Part shown: piece after piece, positions 35,283 to 47,610 of the stretch
Position numbering within the stretch: position 1 is the first letter of the stretch
How the letters are laid out: every line of letters starts with the position of its first letter
From: Glossina fuscipes
Taxonomy: Eukaryota > Arthropoda > Insecta > Diptera > Glossinidae
DNA length: 64,000 nucleotides
Reading direction: 5' to 3'
Assembly: GCF_014805625.2 (NCBI RefSeq)
Contig: NW_023998520.1
Coordinates: forward strand, 223,972-287,971
Notes under the pieces: model-generated
Databases searched by the model: none
What the model was told of the DNA's origin: nothing
What the model saw: only the letters and a program-made list of their open reading frames with translations
Translations under genes and position numbers: made by a program

Positions 35283-35585
35283 CATTTCTTTTACCTGTTT
35301 ACTTCTTTTTTTCTCTATGAAGATGAAAAATCGGAAAACGACTCGCCGTAGCGCAGTGGCGCAAAACGACACACAACTACTATGACGGAAAATCCATGGT
35401 TTTATTACACTGTAGGGATTTGCTTATCAATACACTCGTATATAGTCGCGGACACACATGCGCGCAATGTACATGATGTACGAACTAATTAACGATGCTC
35501 TCACACACGACAAAAAGAAAGGCACTAATTTTATATTTATATTTTCTATATTTTTATATTTTTGCAATTTGTTTTCTAACTTCCC
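35283..35585. other. No gene seen
   Basis: AT-rich spacer between the repeat copy and the plus-strand RT element. Confidence 0.35.
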
Positions 35586-37470
35586 TTCTGAACTTACGTC
35601 TGAATATTCAAGTCGAACCTAATAAAGCCCCTATACAAGTACCAGTTTGCCTATCAAAGCGGCAAATCTGCCATGGCGACAATTCATGATTTGACCATCA
35701 AGTGAGCGATAGAAGGCAAGCTGTTGTTGTCTTCATCATTATACAAGAGTCTTTTGACAATACGTCATACGTGGCTATAGAAACAGCCTTGGAAAAAAAA
35801 TATTCCAAACCTGATTATCAATTCGACAATCAATATGCTGAATTCCAGGCTCGTTACGTCTGGCAGGACATTCTTAACCATCAGAGCCAATAGTGGGGGC
35901 GTGCTCTCTCCTTTGGATCGTGGTCATAGATGAGCTGCTAGTGAAACTAAACGACTGGGGATTCAAAACACTAGGTTATGCGGAAGGCATACAAGTGGTG
36001 GCATGGCAAAGAACTGAACATTAATCCCCAAAAAATGGTCATGGTGTTTTTTTCGAAAAAGGAGAAATTAATATTGGATAACGTTCACTTGCTGGATGTG
36101 GTCCTTGGTTATTCAAATGAGATGAAATACCTGTGTGTCTTTGACAGGAGCTTAACCTAGAATCCTTATTTAAGACGGCAAACGGAAGAAATGGTCAGAG
36201 CATCCTTTGCGTGCTAATGCTTTTAGGGTAAAACATGGGTATAAGTCTGGATATGATCTATTGGTCTTATACCACCATAATCTTCCCCATGCTAACCTAC
36301 GCAGCTTTGCCCTGGTGGCCTAAGCTGAAGCATAAGACGTCGGCGACGGAATTAGCTAAAACCCATCGTCTAGCGTGCATTGGCTTTAGGGGCGGTAAGA
36401 TCTCACCCCGTGAATGTTCTAGAGGCGCGGCCTGAGCGAACTTAGACTGTCGAATTTCCGTACACTAAAACCGGGGAATCTCAGGGAAGGACTAGCGATA
36501 TGAAAAAATTTCATGAACGAACCTTTGTAAAGATACCGGACCATTGCGCTATAAAGTTAGTGCTGTCCCAGCGCTTCAGGGTGACCATACCGCCGAGAAA
36601 GGGTTGGGACGAGCAAGGTTTTGAACTCGAAGTGGAATAAAGGAAATGATACACCGACGGGTAAAAATTGTAAAAAGGCAAAACTGGGGCTGGGGCTCAT
36701 GGCCCCACTTTCGAGAAGGCCATGCCAGTGGGACATAACACCTCCATATTCCAACCAGGAGTCTACGCAACTACCGCATGTTCATCTGAATGCTTCAGAA
36801 GGCTGAGGAAGGGAGAGCGGACCTGTACATTCCCATAGCCAAGCCGCCTTAAAGTCCCTGAGGACGTGAATGAGAACATCCAGGATGCTATTGGAGCTCC
36901 CTCAAGCACAGAATGAGCTAGGCTGGTATAATAATATGCACCAATTGGTGCGTGGACACTCGGGTATTGAGGGCAATAAAAGGGCTAGCTGTCTAGCAGG
37001 AAAGTTCGAGGGGCCATGGTCTGTCTGCTACCAAGAAGCCACATTTATAAACTGCTATCGCAATGGGCACAGAATAAAGCAGACTGGCGATGGAAGCTAT
37101 ATGCGGCACAACAGCAAGCAAAAAGATTCATAGAATCTTCCGGTGGGTCGCAGAAACTACAAGAACAGCAACCTACGTTTAGCAACCGACATCTTCACCA
37201 TTCACGTGTACGTTTGATACCGATTCATACAGATAATTGCCAAGGGTCGAGTGAAACGTCTCATCATATTCTATGCGAATATGAGACCATTTGCAGAATT
37301 AGACACCAAGTGTTTGGTGGTTCAAAATTGGCGAGCATTTTACTACGCCAGATACGGTATGGTGGTCTGATCCAAAGATGGTGGCGGGAATCACAAAGAT
37401 CCTAAAACTGGAAGACTAGGAACATGGGTGCGTACAATAGACCTTCTAGGTCGCGATATAGTTTGACCAA
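35586..37470 (+). mobile_element. LOA/I-type non-LTR retrotransposon (RT plus RNase H), inactivated
   Basis: Plus-strand fragments give the RT in order: YQFAYQSGKSAMATIHDL (about 35637), motif A region (VVVFIIIQESFDN, 35718, where the first Asp of F-DI is Ile), GGVLSPL (about 35895) and motif C reading GYAEG instead of GYADD (about 35972). These are followed by INPQKMVMVFFSKKEKL and MGISLDMIYWSYTTIIFPML (36235). After a linker, the RNase H end appears (RGHSGIEGNKRA, 36946), then a C-terminal His/Cys tail (ETSHHILCEYETICRIRHQV, 37255). RNase H with this tail points to the I/LOA group. Both catalytic RT motifs are damaged and there are many frameshifts. Confidence 0.85.
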
Positions 37471-38684
37471 GTAATTAATAATAAGCTAGTGATTTTAATA
37501 TGTAAGCACCTCGTTTTTTATTGAATAAGCTAGATGAATCAATCATGTCAAATCAAAACCATGCTGTTTTTATTTCTCCAATCGGTATTCCGTTTCAAGT
37601 GCCCGAATACTACTTCAATAAAAGATTTCCCAATAGCTCACACAAGTTTATGTGCTTGCGTGGGTCAAAGACAGGGGATTAAACAAACGATTTTCAGTGC
37701 TATTATAATTCATTTAAATTTCTTGCATCGGTATGTATTTCTATGAGTCGTCTACTATTTCTGGCATTTTTTTCTTCAGTGTGAATGAGCGAATTAAAGA
37801 CAGCTACTACGTTGTAACTAACGTTCTTTGCAAGAAAAAACACGATTAGTAATTAATATTTTCCTCTCTTGTATGACAAGCACGGATTTTTACCAGCAGC
37901 TATTTTTCAAACAAAAAGGGAAAATGTAAAACTTATTAAAATCCCAATTGAAAAAAGTGGCATTTATGAAACGGTAGCTAGGGAGGACATTATCGCGGTA
38001 TTACCTTCTTCTTCTGACTGCGGTTACGTAGGATTATACCAGGCAGCGGAAAGAAAGAAAGCTCAATCATCCACATTTCTCCAAATCTCCGAAATCTTTA
38101 ACTACTAACAGAAATCTCCATCATTAGGCATATCTATCGACGTAATTTGTATACAAACGGGCCAAACAAAAGAAAGATGGCATTAGGCTAAATCCACCCT
38201 CCAGGTAGCAGGTTCAGGAAGTTTTAAACTATTCGCAAGCAACACTCTGTGAAATGCTCTTTAAGCGATTACATACCGCCATTGTCTTACTGTCCAACCC
38301 TGCAAGTCCTACTGCGCCAACAGTTCGGCTAATAAGGGATACACAAACCAAAAAGAAAGATCCATGAAAACGGAGATAATAATGACAAAGTGAGATTTAA
38401 AAATGTTATACACTGTTGAAATTTGTAGGTTAGTTGTCTGTTGCTTAAGTGAACCTTGTTTATACTAAATCTCTCAAAATATTGAACCCGTCCTCCGCCT
38501 AACACTTACACACCACTATTACCAAGGGAAATAAACTAATTGAAATAATATTCCGTGTTTATTAAATAAAATATTATAATGTTAAAAAAAAAAGAGAAAA
38601 AATCCGAAGTTTGACTGTATACATGATGATAGTTTTTTATTTTAAGCGGTCGTCATTGTCCCTTGATCGTCAAATTGTTAATAT
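37471..38684. other. No assigned gene; 79-codon frame at 37869-38108
   Basis: The frame at 37869-38108 (+) includes KIPIEKSGIYETVAREDIIAVLP and then SSSDCGYVGLY, which looks like genuine protein composition, but I cannot place it in a family. It could be a transposon fragment or host exon. The rest is AT-rich and featureless. Confidence 0.3.
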
Positions 38685-39132
38685 TGTTACGGAAATCTCA
38701 AATCTAGTCATTTTCTACAACCAAATTTACATTCGCTAGGCGTCATGCAGCTGCAGATCGATGAAAGCGATTAGCGGAAAAACAGACAGGTAAAAGCAGA
38801 GTGCACATTCGCAGGCGCCTCATGCAGCTGCATGCCGATGAAAACGGTTACCAACAAAAGCAGGTTAACGAATTAAATGTCAAGTCATAAATTTAGGTAT
38901 AGTAACATTCTTGTAAAATTGTATATAAATCGAATATTTGTGAAAAGTAGAGTTAGTCTGGCAAGAACTTAGAAGTTGAAAGTACGGCCAAAATATATCG
39001 TAAATAAATATTCCTACTGTTGTGAGAGACAAAGTAGTAAAATAAAAGAACTTTGAAGTGTATTTCTCTTGATCAAAATATCTACGATCTAGTGATACGG
39101 ACTGTATCTTGTAAAAAGCGAATTTCATAACA
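38685..39132 (+). repeat. 5' LTR of a gypsy element
   Basis: Begins TGTTACGG and ends CATAACA just before a PBS-like site. It contains a TATATAAAT box at 38922 and a poly(A)-type AATAAA near 39004. Two imperfect repeats of about 45 bp (38732-38776 and 38808-38852), sharing ATTCGC-AGGCG-CATGCAGCTGCA, lie in the U3 part. The matching 3' LTR was not found downstream. Confidence 0.6.
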
Positions 39133-39134
39133 AC

Positions 39135-39152
39135 TGGTGTCAGAAGTGAGAT
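39135..39152 (+). promoter_or_regulatory. Primer-binding-site-like sequence
   Basis: TGGTGTCAGAAGTGAGAT lies two to three bases after the LTR end, the expected position and 5'-TGG start for a PBS. The tRNA was not identified. Confidence 0.5.
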
Positions 39153-39169
39153 CGTGGAAACTAAGAGAA

Positions 39170-39715
39170 ATGGTGAGATTAGAAGAACTCAAAGTGGAGC
39201 AGCTCAAACAAGAGCTGGGAAAAAGAAGCCTTCGTACAACCGGTACTAAAGCTGAATTGAAACAAAGACTGGTCGAACAGCTAGAAAAAGACGGACTGGA
39301 CCCGTTGATACTTGAATTCGAATATAATATCGAGGGAAAGGAGCAAGCCGACAACTTGTTAGGTGCAGAAAAAGCAGCTACAGCAGGGGAAAAACATAGC
39401 GAAGAAAAAGGCGCAGATAGTGCAAGTATGTCAAGCATTATGCAGTTTTTACAACAAATACAGGAAATGCAACAACAAACGCAACAAATGCAACAACAAA
39501 CGGAACAAATGCAACAACAAATGCAGCAACAAATGCAACAACAAACGGAACAGATAGAATCAAAAATCGACGAGAAAATACAAGAAAATCAACCCATCCT
39601 GAAAACACATATAGACGAAACACACGAGCAATTGGATGCCAGAATAAATGCACAGGAAGAGAATGCAGACGCCTTCAAAAAGGAAATGAAAACCTTAAAA
39701 AAAAGAAATGGCTAA
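39170..39715 (+). CDS. Gypsy gag N-terminal part: SAP-like domain and coiled coil
   Basis: ATG at 39170 is the first methionine after the PBS (an upstream GTG-initiated extension overlaps the PBS and is unlikely). About residues 3-40 (LKVEQLKQELGKRSLRTTGT followed by KAELKQRLVEQL) fit a SAP domain, a DNA/RNA-binding helix-turn-helix usually found in nuclear proteins. A Q/M-rich repeat (MQQQTEQ units, 39450-39550) and a charged coiled coil follow, consistent with Gag multimerisation. The frame ends in a stop at 39713-39715, and the next frame carries the capsid, so a frameshift or deliberate overlap separates them. Confidence 0.7.
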   Translation: MVRLEELKVEQLKQELGKRSLRTTGTKAELKQRLVEQLEKDGLDPLILEFEYNIEGKEQADNLLGAEKAATAGEKHSEEKGADSASMSSIMQFLQQIQEMQQQTQQMQQQTEQMQQQMQQQMQQQTEQIESKIDEKIQENQPILKTHIDETHEQLDARINAQEENADAFKKEMKTLKKRNG

Positions 39716-40505
39716 GTTACAAACTAACGACATAACCACCAGCTCTATCAAAGTAAAAACACCCGTATTTGACGGCACCGCCAACTTCGACGCATTCAAG
39801 CTACAATTTGGTATTGTTGCAACATAAAATATGTGGGATGATGAAGATAAAGCAGTCGCCTTAGTAACTTCCTTAAGAGGAGCAGCAGTGGAAATTATCC
39901 AGATAATCCCGGAAGGAAAAAGAACGGAATTCGCGGAAATTATGGATGCATTGGAAAGGAAATATGGTAGCAAACATGTGAAGAAGGTAAGCCATCTAGA
40001 GTTGTCTTCGCGCTACCAGAAACTGAATGAAAGGATCCAAGATTACGCTACCGATATCGAACGCCTGGCCAATCTCGCTTATATCGGAATGCCCAACGAC
40101 GTGCTGGAACGATTGAAAATCGACGCTTTTGTTAGAGGACTTCGTGACGCGGAGCTTAAAAGAGCTATATGGACATCACCTAAAACGACGTTCACGGAAA
40201 CGCTTGGCTTCGCACTTACACAAGAAGCAGCTAGTGTACTATGGACATCAAGCATGAAGGTGAGACGCACGCAAGTTACCAGCGAGAACGATAATTTGGA
40301 TGTGGTCTGCGCGGCGTGTCGACAAGTCCCGCGCGGTAATAAGCAAGTGTGGGGTTCAAGAACACGCAAGTGTTATGTTTGCCAAAAACCGGGGCATTTT
40401 GCACAGGAACGCCGATCAAAGCACAAAAGAGCACACTCCATGTCACCTACACGGAATTTTAGTGAAAGTGCCAGCGAAATATCCAACAAACAGACGTTAA
40501 ACTAA
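39710..40505 (+). pseudogene. Gypsy gag capsid and nucleocapsid
   Basis: The frame runs from AKLQTNDITTSSIKVKTPVF through an in-frame TAA near 39826 into the capsid (MWDDEDKAVALVTSLRGAAV, ELSSRYQKLNERIQDYATDI, and IDAFVRGLRDAELK). This is the classic Retrotrans_gag pattern. A single zinc knuckle near 40372 reads CYVCQKPGHFAQER, where the final Cys is Arg. In an intact element this protein forms the particle and binds genomic RNA; the stop and the damaged knuckle mark it as inactive. Confidence 0.85.
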
Positions 40506-40559
40506 AAAGAGTCAGCACAGCAGGGCAACGGCTGACTCAGAAATTTAGTAGCCTTATCG

Positions 40560-41544
40560 TCATTATTACTCAGGCAAAAAGAAGTAATAGCAGCCTAACG
40601 ATCGATGAGAAGATCCAGGGCTGTGAACACATCATCATGCTGGACACTGGTGCTCGCATTCAATTATCAACACTACAATCGTCAAAGAAAAATTTGACCC
40701 GTTAGTGGGGGCACGATTCCGAACGGCAACTGGTGAGGAAGCTCCTATTAAAGGTAAAATTATCAGAAACATTTCGATTAGCGACGTTTCAATGAAGCAT
40801 GAATTTCTGGTGGCAGATATAATGGACGAAGTAATATTGGGGATGGATTTTATGGCAAAACATGGCTTAGTACTGGATATGAAAAGGCAAGTGTTACAAT
40901 ACGCTAATGTGACTTTGCCGTTGACTGTAGGATACGACAGACAAGCCGAAGTGTTACAAGTTGTAGTACAACGACAACAGAAGATCCCTCCAAACTCCGA
41001 AGCAATAGTGTGGGCCGCGGCTACCGAGGAGCTAAGGCTAAACAAGACATGGGTTGTCGAGCTGAATAAAGAATATACGAAAGACAACATCATCATTGGA
41101 AAAGCGGTTGTATCACCAGTCAACAATTTAATACCAGTACGGCTATTAAACCCGACCAACGTTACAACAAAAATTCACAAAGGGGACATTATAGCACAAT
41201 GCCAAAAAGCCGAATATGTAGTAGATCATCAAGCCGAAACTCCGAAAACACGCCCAACGGTATCCCCAGAGGCTGAAATTCTCATAATAGGATGGACTAG
41301 CAATCTGGATGAGCAGCAGAAGAAATATGCCAAAAAGTTTTTGGTGGAAAATTGGTCCATCTTTGCCGACGGTACGAATTTAAATGGCCGTACTAATGCA
41401 GTGAAGCATATAATTAACACTGTAGGAGCTGATCCGATTCGGCAACGGCCTAGAAGAATTCCACTGGCAAAAAGAAGAAAAGTGGCGGACTTAATCAAAG
41501 ACATGCAAGAGCAGAAAGTTATCGAACCATCGAATAGCCCTTGA
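40560..41544 (+). pseudogene. Gypsy pol: retropepsin and N-terminal RT
   Basis: The protease begins near 40615 with an intact MLDTGA catalytic loop, then shifts frame (1 nt lost within the next few codons) into the long frame 40705-41544. This continues with the flap/second strand (VILGMDFMAKHGLVLD at 40828) and runs into the pre-RT region (QRPRRIPLAKRRKV, EQKVIEPSNSP). The frame ends in TGA at 41542-41544, where gypsy elements normally have Trp (SPWxSPVVLV), so the stop is a point mutation. Confidence 0.85.
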
Positions 41545-42460
41545 TGTTCGCCAGTAGTCCTTGTTAAAAAAAAGATGGATCTACCAGATTTTGTGTGGAT
41601 TACAGGAAGCTGAACGAAGTAACCAAGAAAGATAGCTACCCTTTGCCTAGGATCGACGACACCCTAGACACCTTGCCAGGTTCGCAATGGTTCTCAACCT
41701 TAGATTTGAAGTGTGGGTACTGGCAAGTGGAGGTCGCCGAACATGACAAGGAAAAGACCGCATTCTCCGCTGGCGAGGGTTTATATCAGTTTACTGTAAT
41801 GCCGTTTGGATTATGCAACGCGCCAGCCACATTGGAGCGCCTAATGGACTGCGTGCTAAAAGACATGCCTGGTGTATCTGGACGACATCATTGTCATGGG
41901 TAAAAATTTCAAGGAACACCTAGAAAATCTGGCAAATGTTTTTCACCGATTACAGGTAGCAGGTTTAAAACTGATAGAAATCTCGGCAACGGTTGTCGCG
42001 AAAACTTTTGTAACCAACTACATCTCACGTTTCGTTGAGCTGCAAACAATCACAAGTGATAAGGAAGGACAGTTTACTTCAAACCCTTCTCAGAATTAAC
42101 AAAATTACCCGGTGTTCATAATATAATAACCACTTCATATCACCCTCAAGGCAAAAGTATAATAGAGCACTTTCACAAATAATTAAAAACAGAAATCTTA
42201 CCCAGACAGAGATCGGTAAAATAGAATGAAGAATTACCGATAGATCTGTTAGGACTTTGCACGGTGTGCAAATAAGACATATCTGCCTCACCGGCGAAAA
42301 TGCCTTATGAAGAAAACTTTCGGATGCCGGGAGAATGCTAGTCTCAAATATAGACGTCGACGTACATCGCCCGCGTTTATTCCACAATTAACAGAAAGCT
42401 TCGAAAACGTCAAATCGAACATAACCATCAAGGAAACCCGCTTTCCAATGTGGATGTCCC
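41545..42460 (+). pseudogene. Gypsy pol: RT palm joined to integrase tail
   Basis: RT continues after a 1-nt shift with [20 protein letters not shown] (41595), [27 protein letters not shown] and, after another shift near 41868, the catalytic YLDD at about 41872. After AGLKL (about 41970) the sequence jumps to integrase: VAKTFVTNYISRF, TSDKEGQF, TTSYHPQGKSIIEHFHK and DISASPAKMPYEENFRMPGR (to about 42340). RNase H, the zinc domain and the start of the integrase core are deleted. No 3' LTR was seen. Confidence 0.85.
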
Positions 42461-45400
42461 CAAAACGTTAACAACTTGCGAATAAGTTTTTAAGTCCAAA
42501 CAATCTTTCATTAGAATGCTCTTACGAGGTTAGTGAAAAAATTCCAAACTATTTAAAATGCAAATCAAGTCGAATTTTTGACTCCCATTTTTTCTTTGCA
42601 AAGTACCCATAACAAATCTTCCAATGCACTTACTTCTTTCTGTTTCATTTTCCTTTTTCACATGCTTCATAAGAGTGCATTGTTTGTTTGACTCTTTCAT
42701 CGATTTAACATGTAGTTCTTGCTACCTAGATTGTGGAACTAACTTTACTAATAAGTTCTAATTTACGATAAACATTTTACTTTTTAGTTTGTAAAGATTA
42801 TTGAAATAAATGTTGTGGTCTATTTTAGACTAGACAGCCACAGAAAAGATAAGCATTGCCTTTTAGATAGCTTACTTTCTCTATGATGGTACGAATCTTT
42901 CCCCAGTCGGTTTAATTATTGTATGATTTTTATACACACCATTGTAGGCTTGGAGGTATACTCATTTTGTCACAATGTTTGCAGCACCTATAATGAAACT
43001 TCAGAGACCCTACAAAGGATATATAATCTCGATCACTATGAAATTCTGAACTCACCATGCCAAGTTTGTCAGTTCGTGTGTCTATACGGTACGTGTTATT
43101 GCGACTCTCCTGATCGCAAAAATGAAGATATCGACTCAAAATTCGACAGCAGCGTTGCAAACTTTTACCCGCTGTTTGATATTTAAATTTGCGCAAATTG
43201 GTCAAAGCATAAATCTGCAGTGAAGTGTAAACTGGACGAATCTGTTAACCAAAATTTCTGGGTTTTACTCTTTAGTCACAAGTTATACAAGATAGAAGAC
43301 TAAGCTTTCTTACATTTACTTTACGAAAAAGTATACTATTTGTGTGCAAAAGCGCAAATAATGGACTATGCTCAACAAAAGTTACAAATGATTAAATTTT
43401 CTATTATTCACTCTTTTGAGGGTCTGTGCCTATTAATGTACAGAATGTTTAAACAATTTTGCGTATTTCTCAAAGGAGGATCTGCCTAAATCTAGAATAA
43501 GTAGGGTGGACAGCCCGTCTTGGGGGATTAGTTTCTTTTTAATAATATCAGATTTATTGGTATCATATAAAAGGCTTCTAGAATGCGACAAGATATGTGT
43601 GTTAGATTTAAATTAATTGTAGTGGACGCTACGGCGTGGCGGATTAAGTTTTAAGTGAATTATTCCTCCTTCTTCTTGGTGGTGGTGCTGAAATACTTGA
43701 TTGCATTGATTCATTTCGAATTGCAACCATATCTCCTACTTAAACATATTTGTGGTAATCACTCCATTTATATCTTTTTCGGAGTTCCTTAAGATATTAC
43801 TCCTTCTACCCTCGTGCAAAGAAACGATATTTTCAGTTTACGCTCTCCGTTGTATTAACGTAATCGCAGATCAGAAATGTCTGGTTCAGTGGGGATGAAA
43901 ATTGCCTTCTTAATTGGGAAATGACTGGTAATTAGTGAAATGAGATCATTACCGTGGTCACTTCTAAAGCATAGTGATGTAGAGTTCAAACATCCTTTAA
44001 TCCTAGCTATCATTATTGAAAATTCCTCGGATGTAAACCTCTGAGTCATAGATAATTCTTTCAGATGGGTTTTGACATTTTTAAGTCTTTTTTATCCACC
44101 ATGATTGCCATGCGATTTTATATCCACCATGAAATGCCGCGCTTCTCGCTTTAATAAATCGGACACGTCGGCAAAGATAGAACCGTTATCCGAATAAGGA
44201 CCTTATGGAGACCATCGACAGGAAGAGAAGCAAGCAAATACAGCCAAAGAGGCTTGAGTGAACATATCTGTTGTAGCTTCGAGTTGAATTGCCTTTGTGA
44301 CAAAGCACACAAACACTAATTTATACCCCTTCATGGTTTTGCACACCCGTCCTACATAAGGCTTTCCGGCAAAATTAAAAACCAGTATGGATATGGACGA
44401 GACAACATCCTTTGAGGAGACAAAGTCGCCATAATTTGTTCGGTTCTAAGTTTCTTATGTAGTACACGTATCTTATAATCGCCGATAACCATTTTTATAA
44501 AATTCTTTAGCTTTGCACCCAAAATTCAGACCCAATGAAACGCATCATGAAAGATATACCCCCATGTAGAGTACAAATGTGAATATGTTTAATTTGAAGA
44601 ACAGTGAAGCGAGCTGTACATAAGAAAATTTTTGGAAAACTGTCATTATAAGGTAGGAAAGTCGACTGTATTTAGCAAACCTGTTTGTTAACAATTTTGT
44701 GGTCCCACGCTAACGTTGAGTGCCACTTTTGTGTCTAATGACACTGTCTTTATCCTAATTGTCTATCCAGAAGCCATGAACTGCATTAATTTTAGGGGTA
44801 CTCGAAAGAGATTTGGGGCTGATGAGACTCATATACATGCCTTTGCTGAGCTAGGTAGTTGGTGAGTTGTGAGGGAGTTTTATATATTCTCTCTTACACA
44901 CTGTTCAGACATACTCACCCAAAGCAATAACACGCACGTAGCATTGAATCAACACGCAGACGGACGAAACCTTACCGGCTGTGAGGATGTACTCTAAACC
45001 ATGGGCCTTTCATTACCCATCCTACCCAATTGTCTCCTTCGGTCCTTGATTTCTAAGGGAGGTCTCGACGTTGGGCCCGACCTTACGATACCCTTGCTGT
45101 CATAAGAATAACTGTTTTATTTAAGGTTCACTTTTTTTTTGTTTTTTTATTCCAATTTTGATTATCAAAAACACATAAATATATATATTTATATATATAA
45201 ATATAAGATATAATCAGAGTCAACAGTTTTTTATATAATGTTTTTATATTTATACAAAAAAAATGATATAAAGCGAATCAAATTAAAAGTAATAAATACA
45301 CTACTGTCTCTTTCTTTTTATAAGTTCATATGTTACTACGTTTCGTATAAAGCTAGTTACCGAAGTGTAAAATAATTGAACCTGCAGATACAGCTAGTCA

Positions 45401-45984
45401 CAGCAATACTGCTTTCTGTCATAGGCATCTGATGAGCAAGAATCAATTGAAATTCTTGTAAGAACAATTACTTACCGCTTTCGTACTTCTTCAATCAGAT
45501 GTGACGTTTTCTTATTATGCTTTGTACTTGGCTTTAAAAGAAAAACTCTATGTGTCAGTGTATATGAGTAACACCATTGCTTTATAATTGTTTATTTTTA
45601 TTGTTGTAATATAATGAATCGCGGGCAACGCAGGCGACGTCGATATTGCAATACTTTATTTAATTAATAAAATTGAACATACTTTCGATATTATTTTTCT
45701 ACTAAAATATTGTAGATGCAGTTATTAGATTATATTTATTTTTCGTTAAAGCAAACATAAGTCGAAGCTTCTGCTTATTCAAGAAAATAATATGGATAAC
45801 TTTTCTTCATTCAATATCAAACTTTGAATGACAAAGCAATAAAATGTTGTTTTGCTGTTAATGGATTACTCACATCTTCTTTATCTTTAAATCATAAATC
45901 AATTACAACATACTTCCTCTTTCGGTAACGATCTCATTCAACACAATGTCAGCGCAAAGCAAAATATTAATCGTCCTTAAGTTC
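42461..45984. other. Long stretch without recognised genes
   Basis: AT-rich DNA. Short frames on both strands at 42923-43205 overlap each other and have no domain. A TGTGAGGATG motif at about 44979 resembles the LTR start at 9889, but no further alignment was found. TA-rich tracts occur at 45175-45215. Confidence 0.4.
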
Positions 45985-46290
45985 TGTAACGGGGGTAATT
46001 TATAGTTGGGGTTTCGCTCAGGGCTGTGCAGCGGTCCGTTCCAAGAAATTTATTCGTTGAATTAACGGAACCGTCGTATTTTGGTGTTCATTATCAAATA
46101 TATATTTATGGAACTTCGCGGTGGAAGGAAAAAACCAACACAGGACGATAACTACTACTACTTTACCTGTTCGTTCAACTGCTGTTGAACAACTAAAAGA
46201 AAGATTACTGCTTGCTCGCTGCTTTTATAGCTGTTGTCTGCCGCACCAATGCGTTGATATTTAAAGGTTTCACCACGAGGAGTGTTTACA
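45985..46290 (-). mobile_element. LTR-like segment
   Basis: On the minus strand it starts TGTAAACACTCC and ends CCCGTTACA, and has a TATAAAAG box (plus-strand CTTTTATAG at about 46223). It is less AT-rich than its surroundings. No matching target duplication is visible and no internal region adjoins it, so this is a tentative solo LTR or a promoter-bearing fragment. Confidence 0.35.
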
Positions 46291-47449
46291 TAGGAGACTA
46301 ACTTACTGAAAGCTATATTCGTGCTTATATGTAAAGCTGTAAAACGAAGTCGAACAGCGTTGCATTATAATTTCATGTGATAATAACAGGCCTACAGTTT
46401 TTAATATAAGACCTTAAAGGTTAGTGAGCTTAACCAGAGTCAGTTAACTTTTATTTACATTTACATAATAAATCTTTTAGTGTTCGGAGCGGTTAAGGAA
46501 GTCTGCTTCCTTACAGTACTTTAATTATACTTCAGTCTTCAAATCACAACCTTCCATTGTTTTAAGATAAACTCAGAATTTAAGCACTTATACAGAAAAA
46601 CGTCCGCCACGTTCTTTTCTAACTTTTTTTTTCCTTGTTGCTACCGCCTGAGTTTTTTTCCCCCCTTTAGTCTTGTTTAAGTACGTATTTTCTCAAAATA
46701 ATCATAGAAAAAAATTTGGTTTGTGTGTTTTGAACAAAAGGTACCGCAAAATTATCGAATTTATCAAAGCAAGAAAAGTAATAGTTTGGTAGTTTCTTTT
46801 CTTCTGTTCTAAATGTTATCTGTTTTTACAGTTTTTATAGGTGCTGCAGGAAATTAATTTTTTTTTTTCGTCTTTTACTTCATTTTCACAATTTTAATCT
46901 TTCTCCTGTTCCTTATTTTATAAAATCAAATTTTTCTTTTTTCTACAATTCTGACTTTTCAGACGTTCCTTCCGCCATGCTTAATCCTCTTCTCTTCCCA
47001 CATCTCCCGTACTGAAAAACCATAGAAAACAGAAACCAAAAGCTATATAAAATACAATCTCTTGCTATCAACTCTTTTCGTGCGCGAACTTAACAATCCG
47101 AGCAATGCAAGGTTGCATTCTTAGCAAACAAAAACTTTTAAATTAAAACCACACAATGCAATCGCTACCGACTTTCCAAATTTATCTACTATTTGTCAAG
47201 ACTATTAGAAATTAGCGACAAAAATCAGCTTGGTGATGAATCTGCACTAAAACTCAAGTATTTTAAGAAAATCAATTGTTTCCTTTGTAAGGAAGCGTTT
47301 TGCTTCTTTACTGATAACAAGTCCGTTCGCACAAATTCCTACCACAAGCAGTCAGTCTGGTTTGTCCCTTACATGTCTTTTTGATAATCAGTAAAAAAAA
47401 AAACAGAGAGAGAAAAGAAAATGTATCCAGATAGGAGAGGTATACAAAT
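46291..47449. other. No gene seen
   Basis: T-rich DNA with no supported coding region. Confidence 0.4.
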
Positions 47450-47610
47450 GTATGAAACGTATACAAATGTGTAAAATGTATGCAAATACAAATGTATAAA
47501 CTCGATAAAATGTATACACATGTATGAAACATATACGAATGTATAAACTCTATAAAATGTACACAAAGGTATGAAACGTATACTAGTATAAACTGTATAG
47601 AACGGGTAAA
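47450..47610 (+). repeat. Minisatellite, about 47-bp unit
   Basis: ATGAAACRTATAC recurs at about 47452, 47524 and 47571, with AATGTATAAACTC and ATAAAATGTA blocks between. One unit carries an extra segment of about 25 bp. The frames that stay open on the minus strand here are products of this repeat. Confidence 0.7.

Noticed and set aside
39137..39169. Upstream extension of the gypsy gag from a GTG
   Set aside because: It overlaps the primer-binding site; the ATG at 39170 is the first plausible start.
42923..43205. Overlapping frames on both strands, one with several cysteines
   Set aside because: They are mutual shadows, no motif or splice signal supports either, and neither resembles a transposase.
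44979..45060. TGTGAGGATG followed by moderately GC-rich sequence, suggesting another LTR of the 9889 family
   Set aside because: Only the first nine bases agree; the following 80 bp do not align with either known LTR end.
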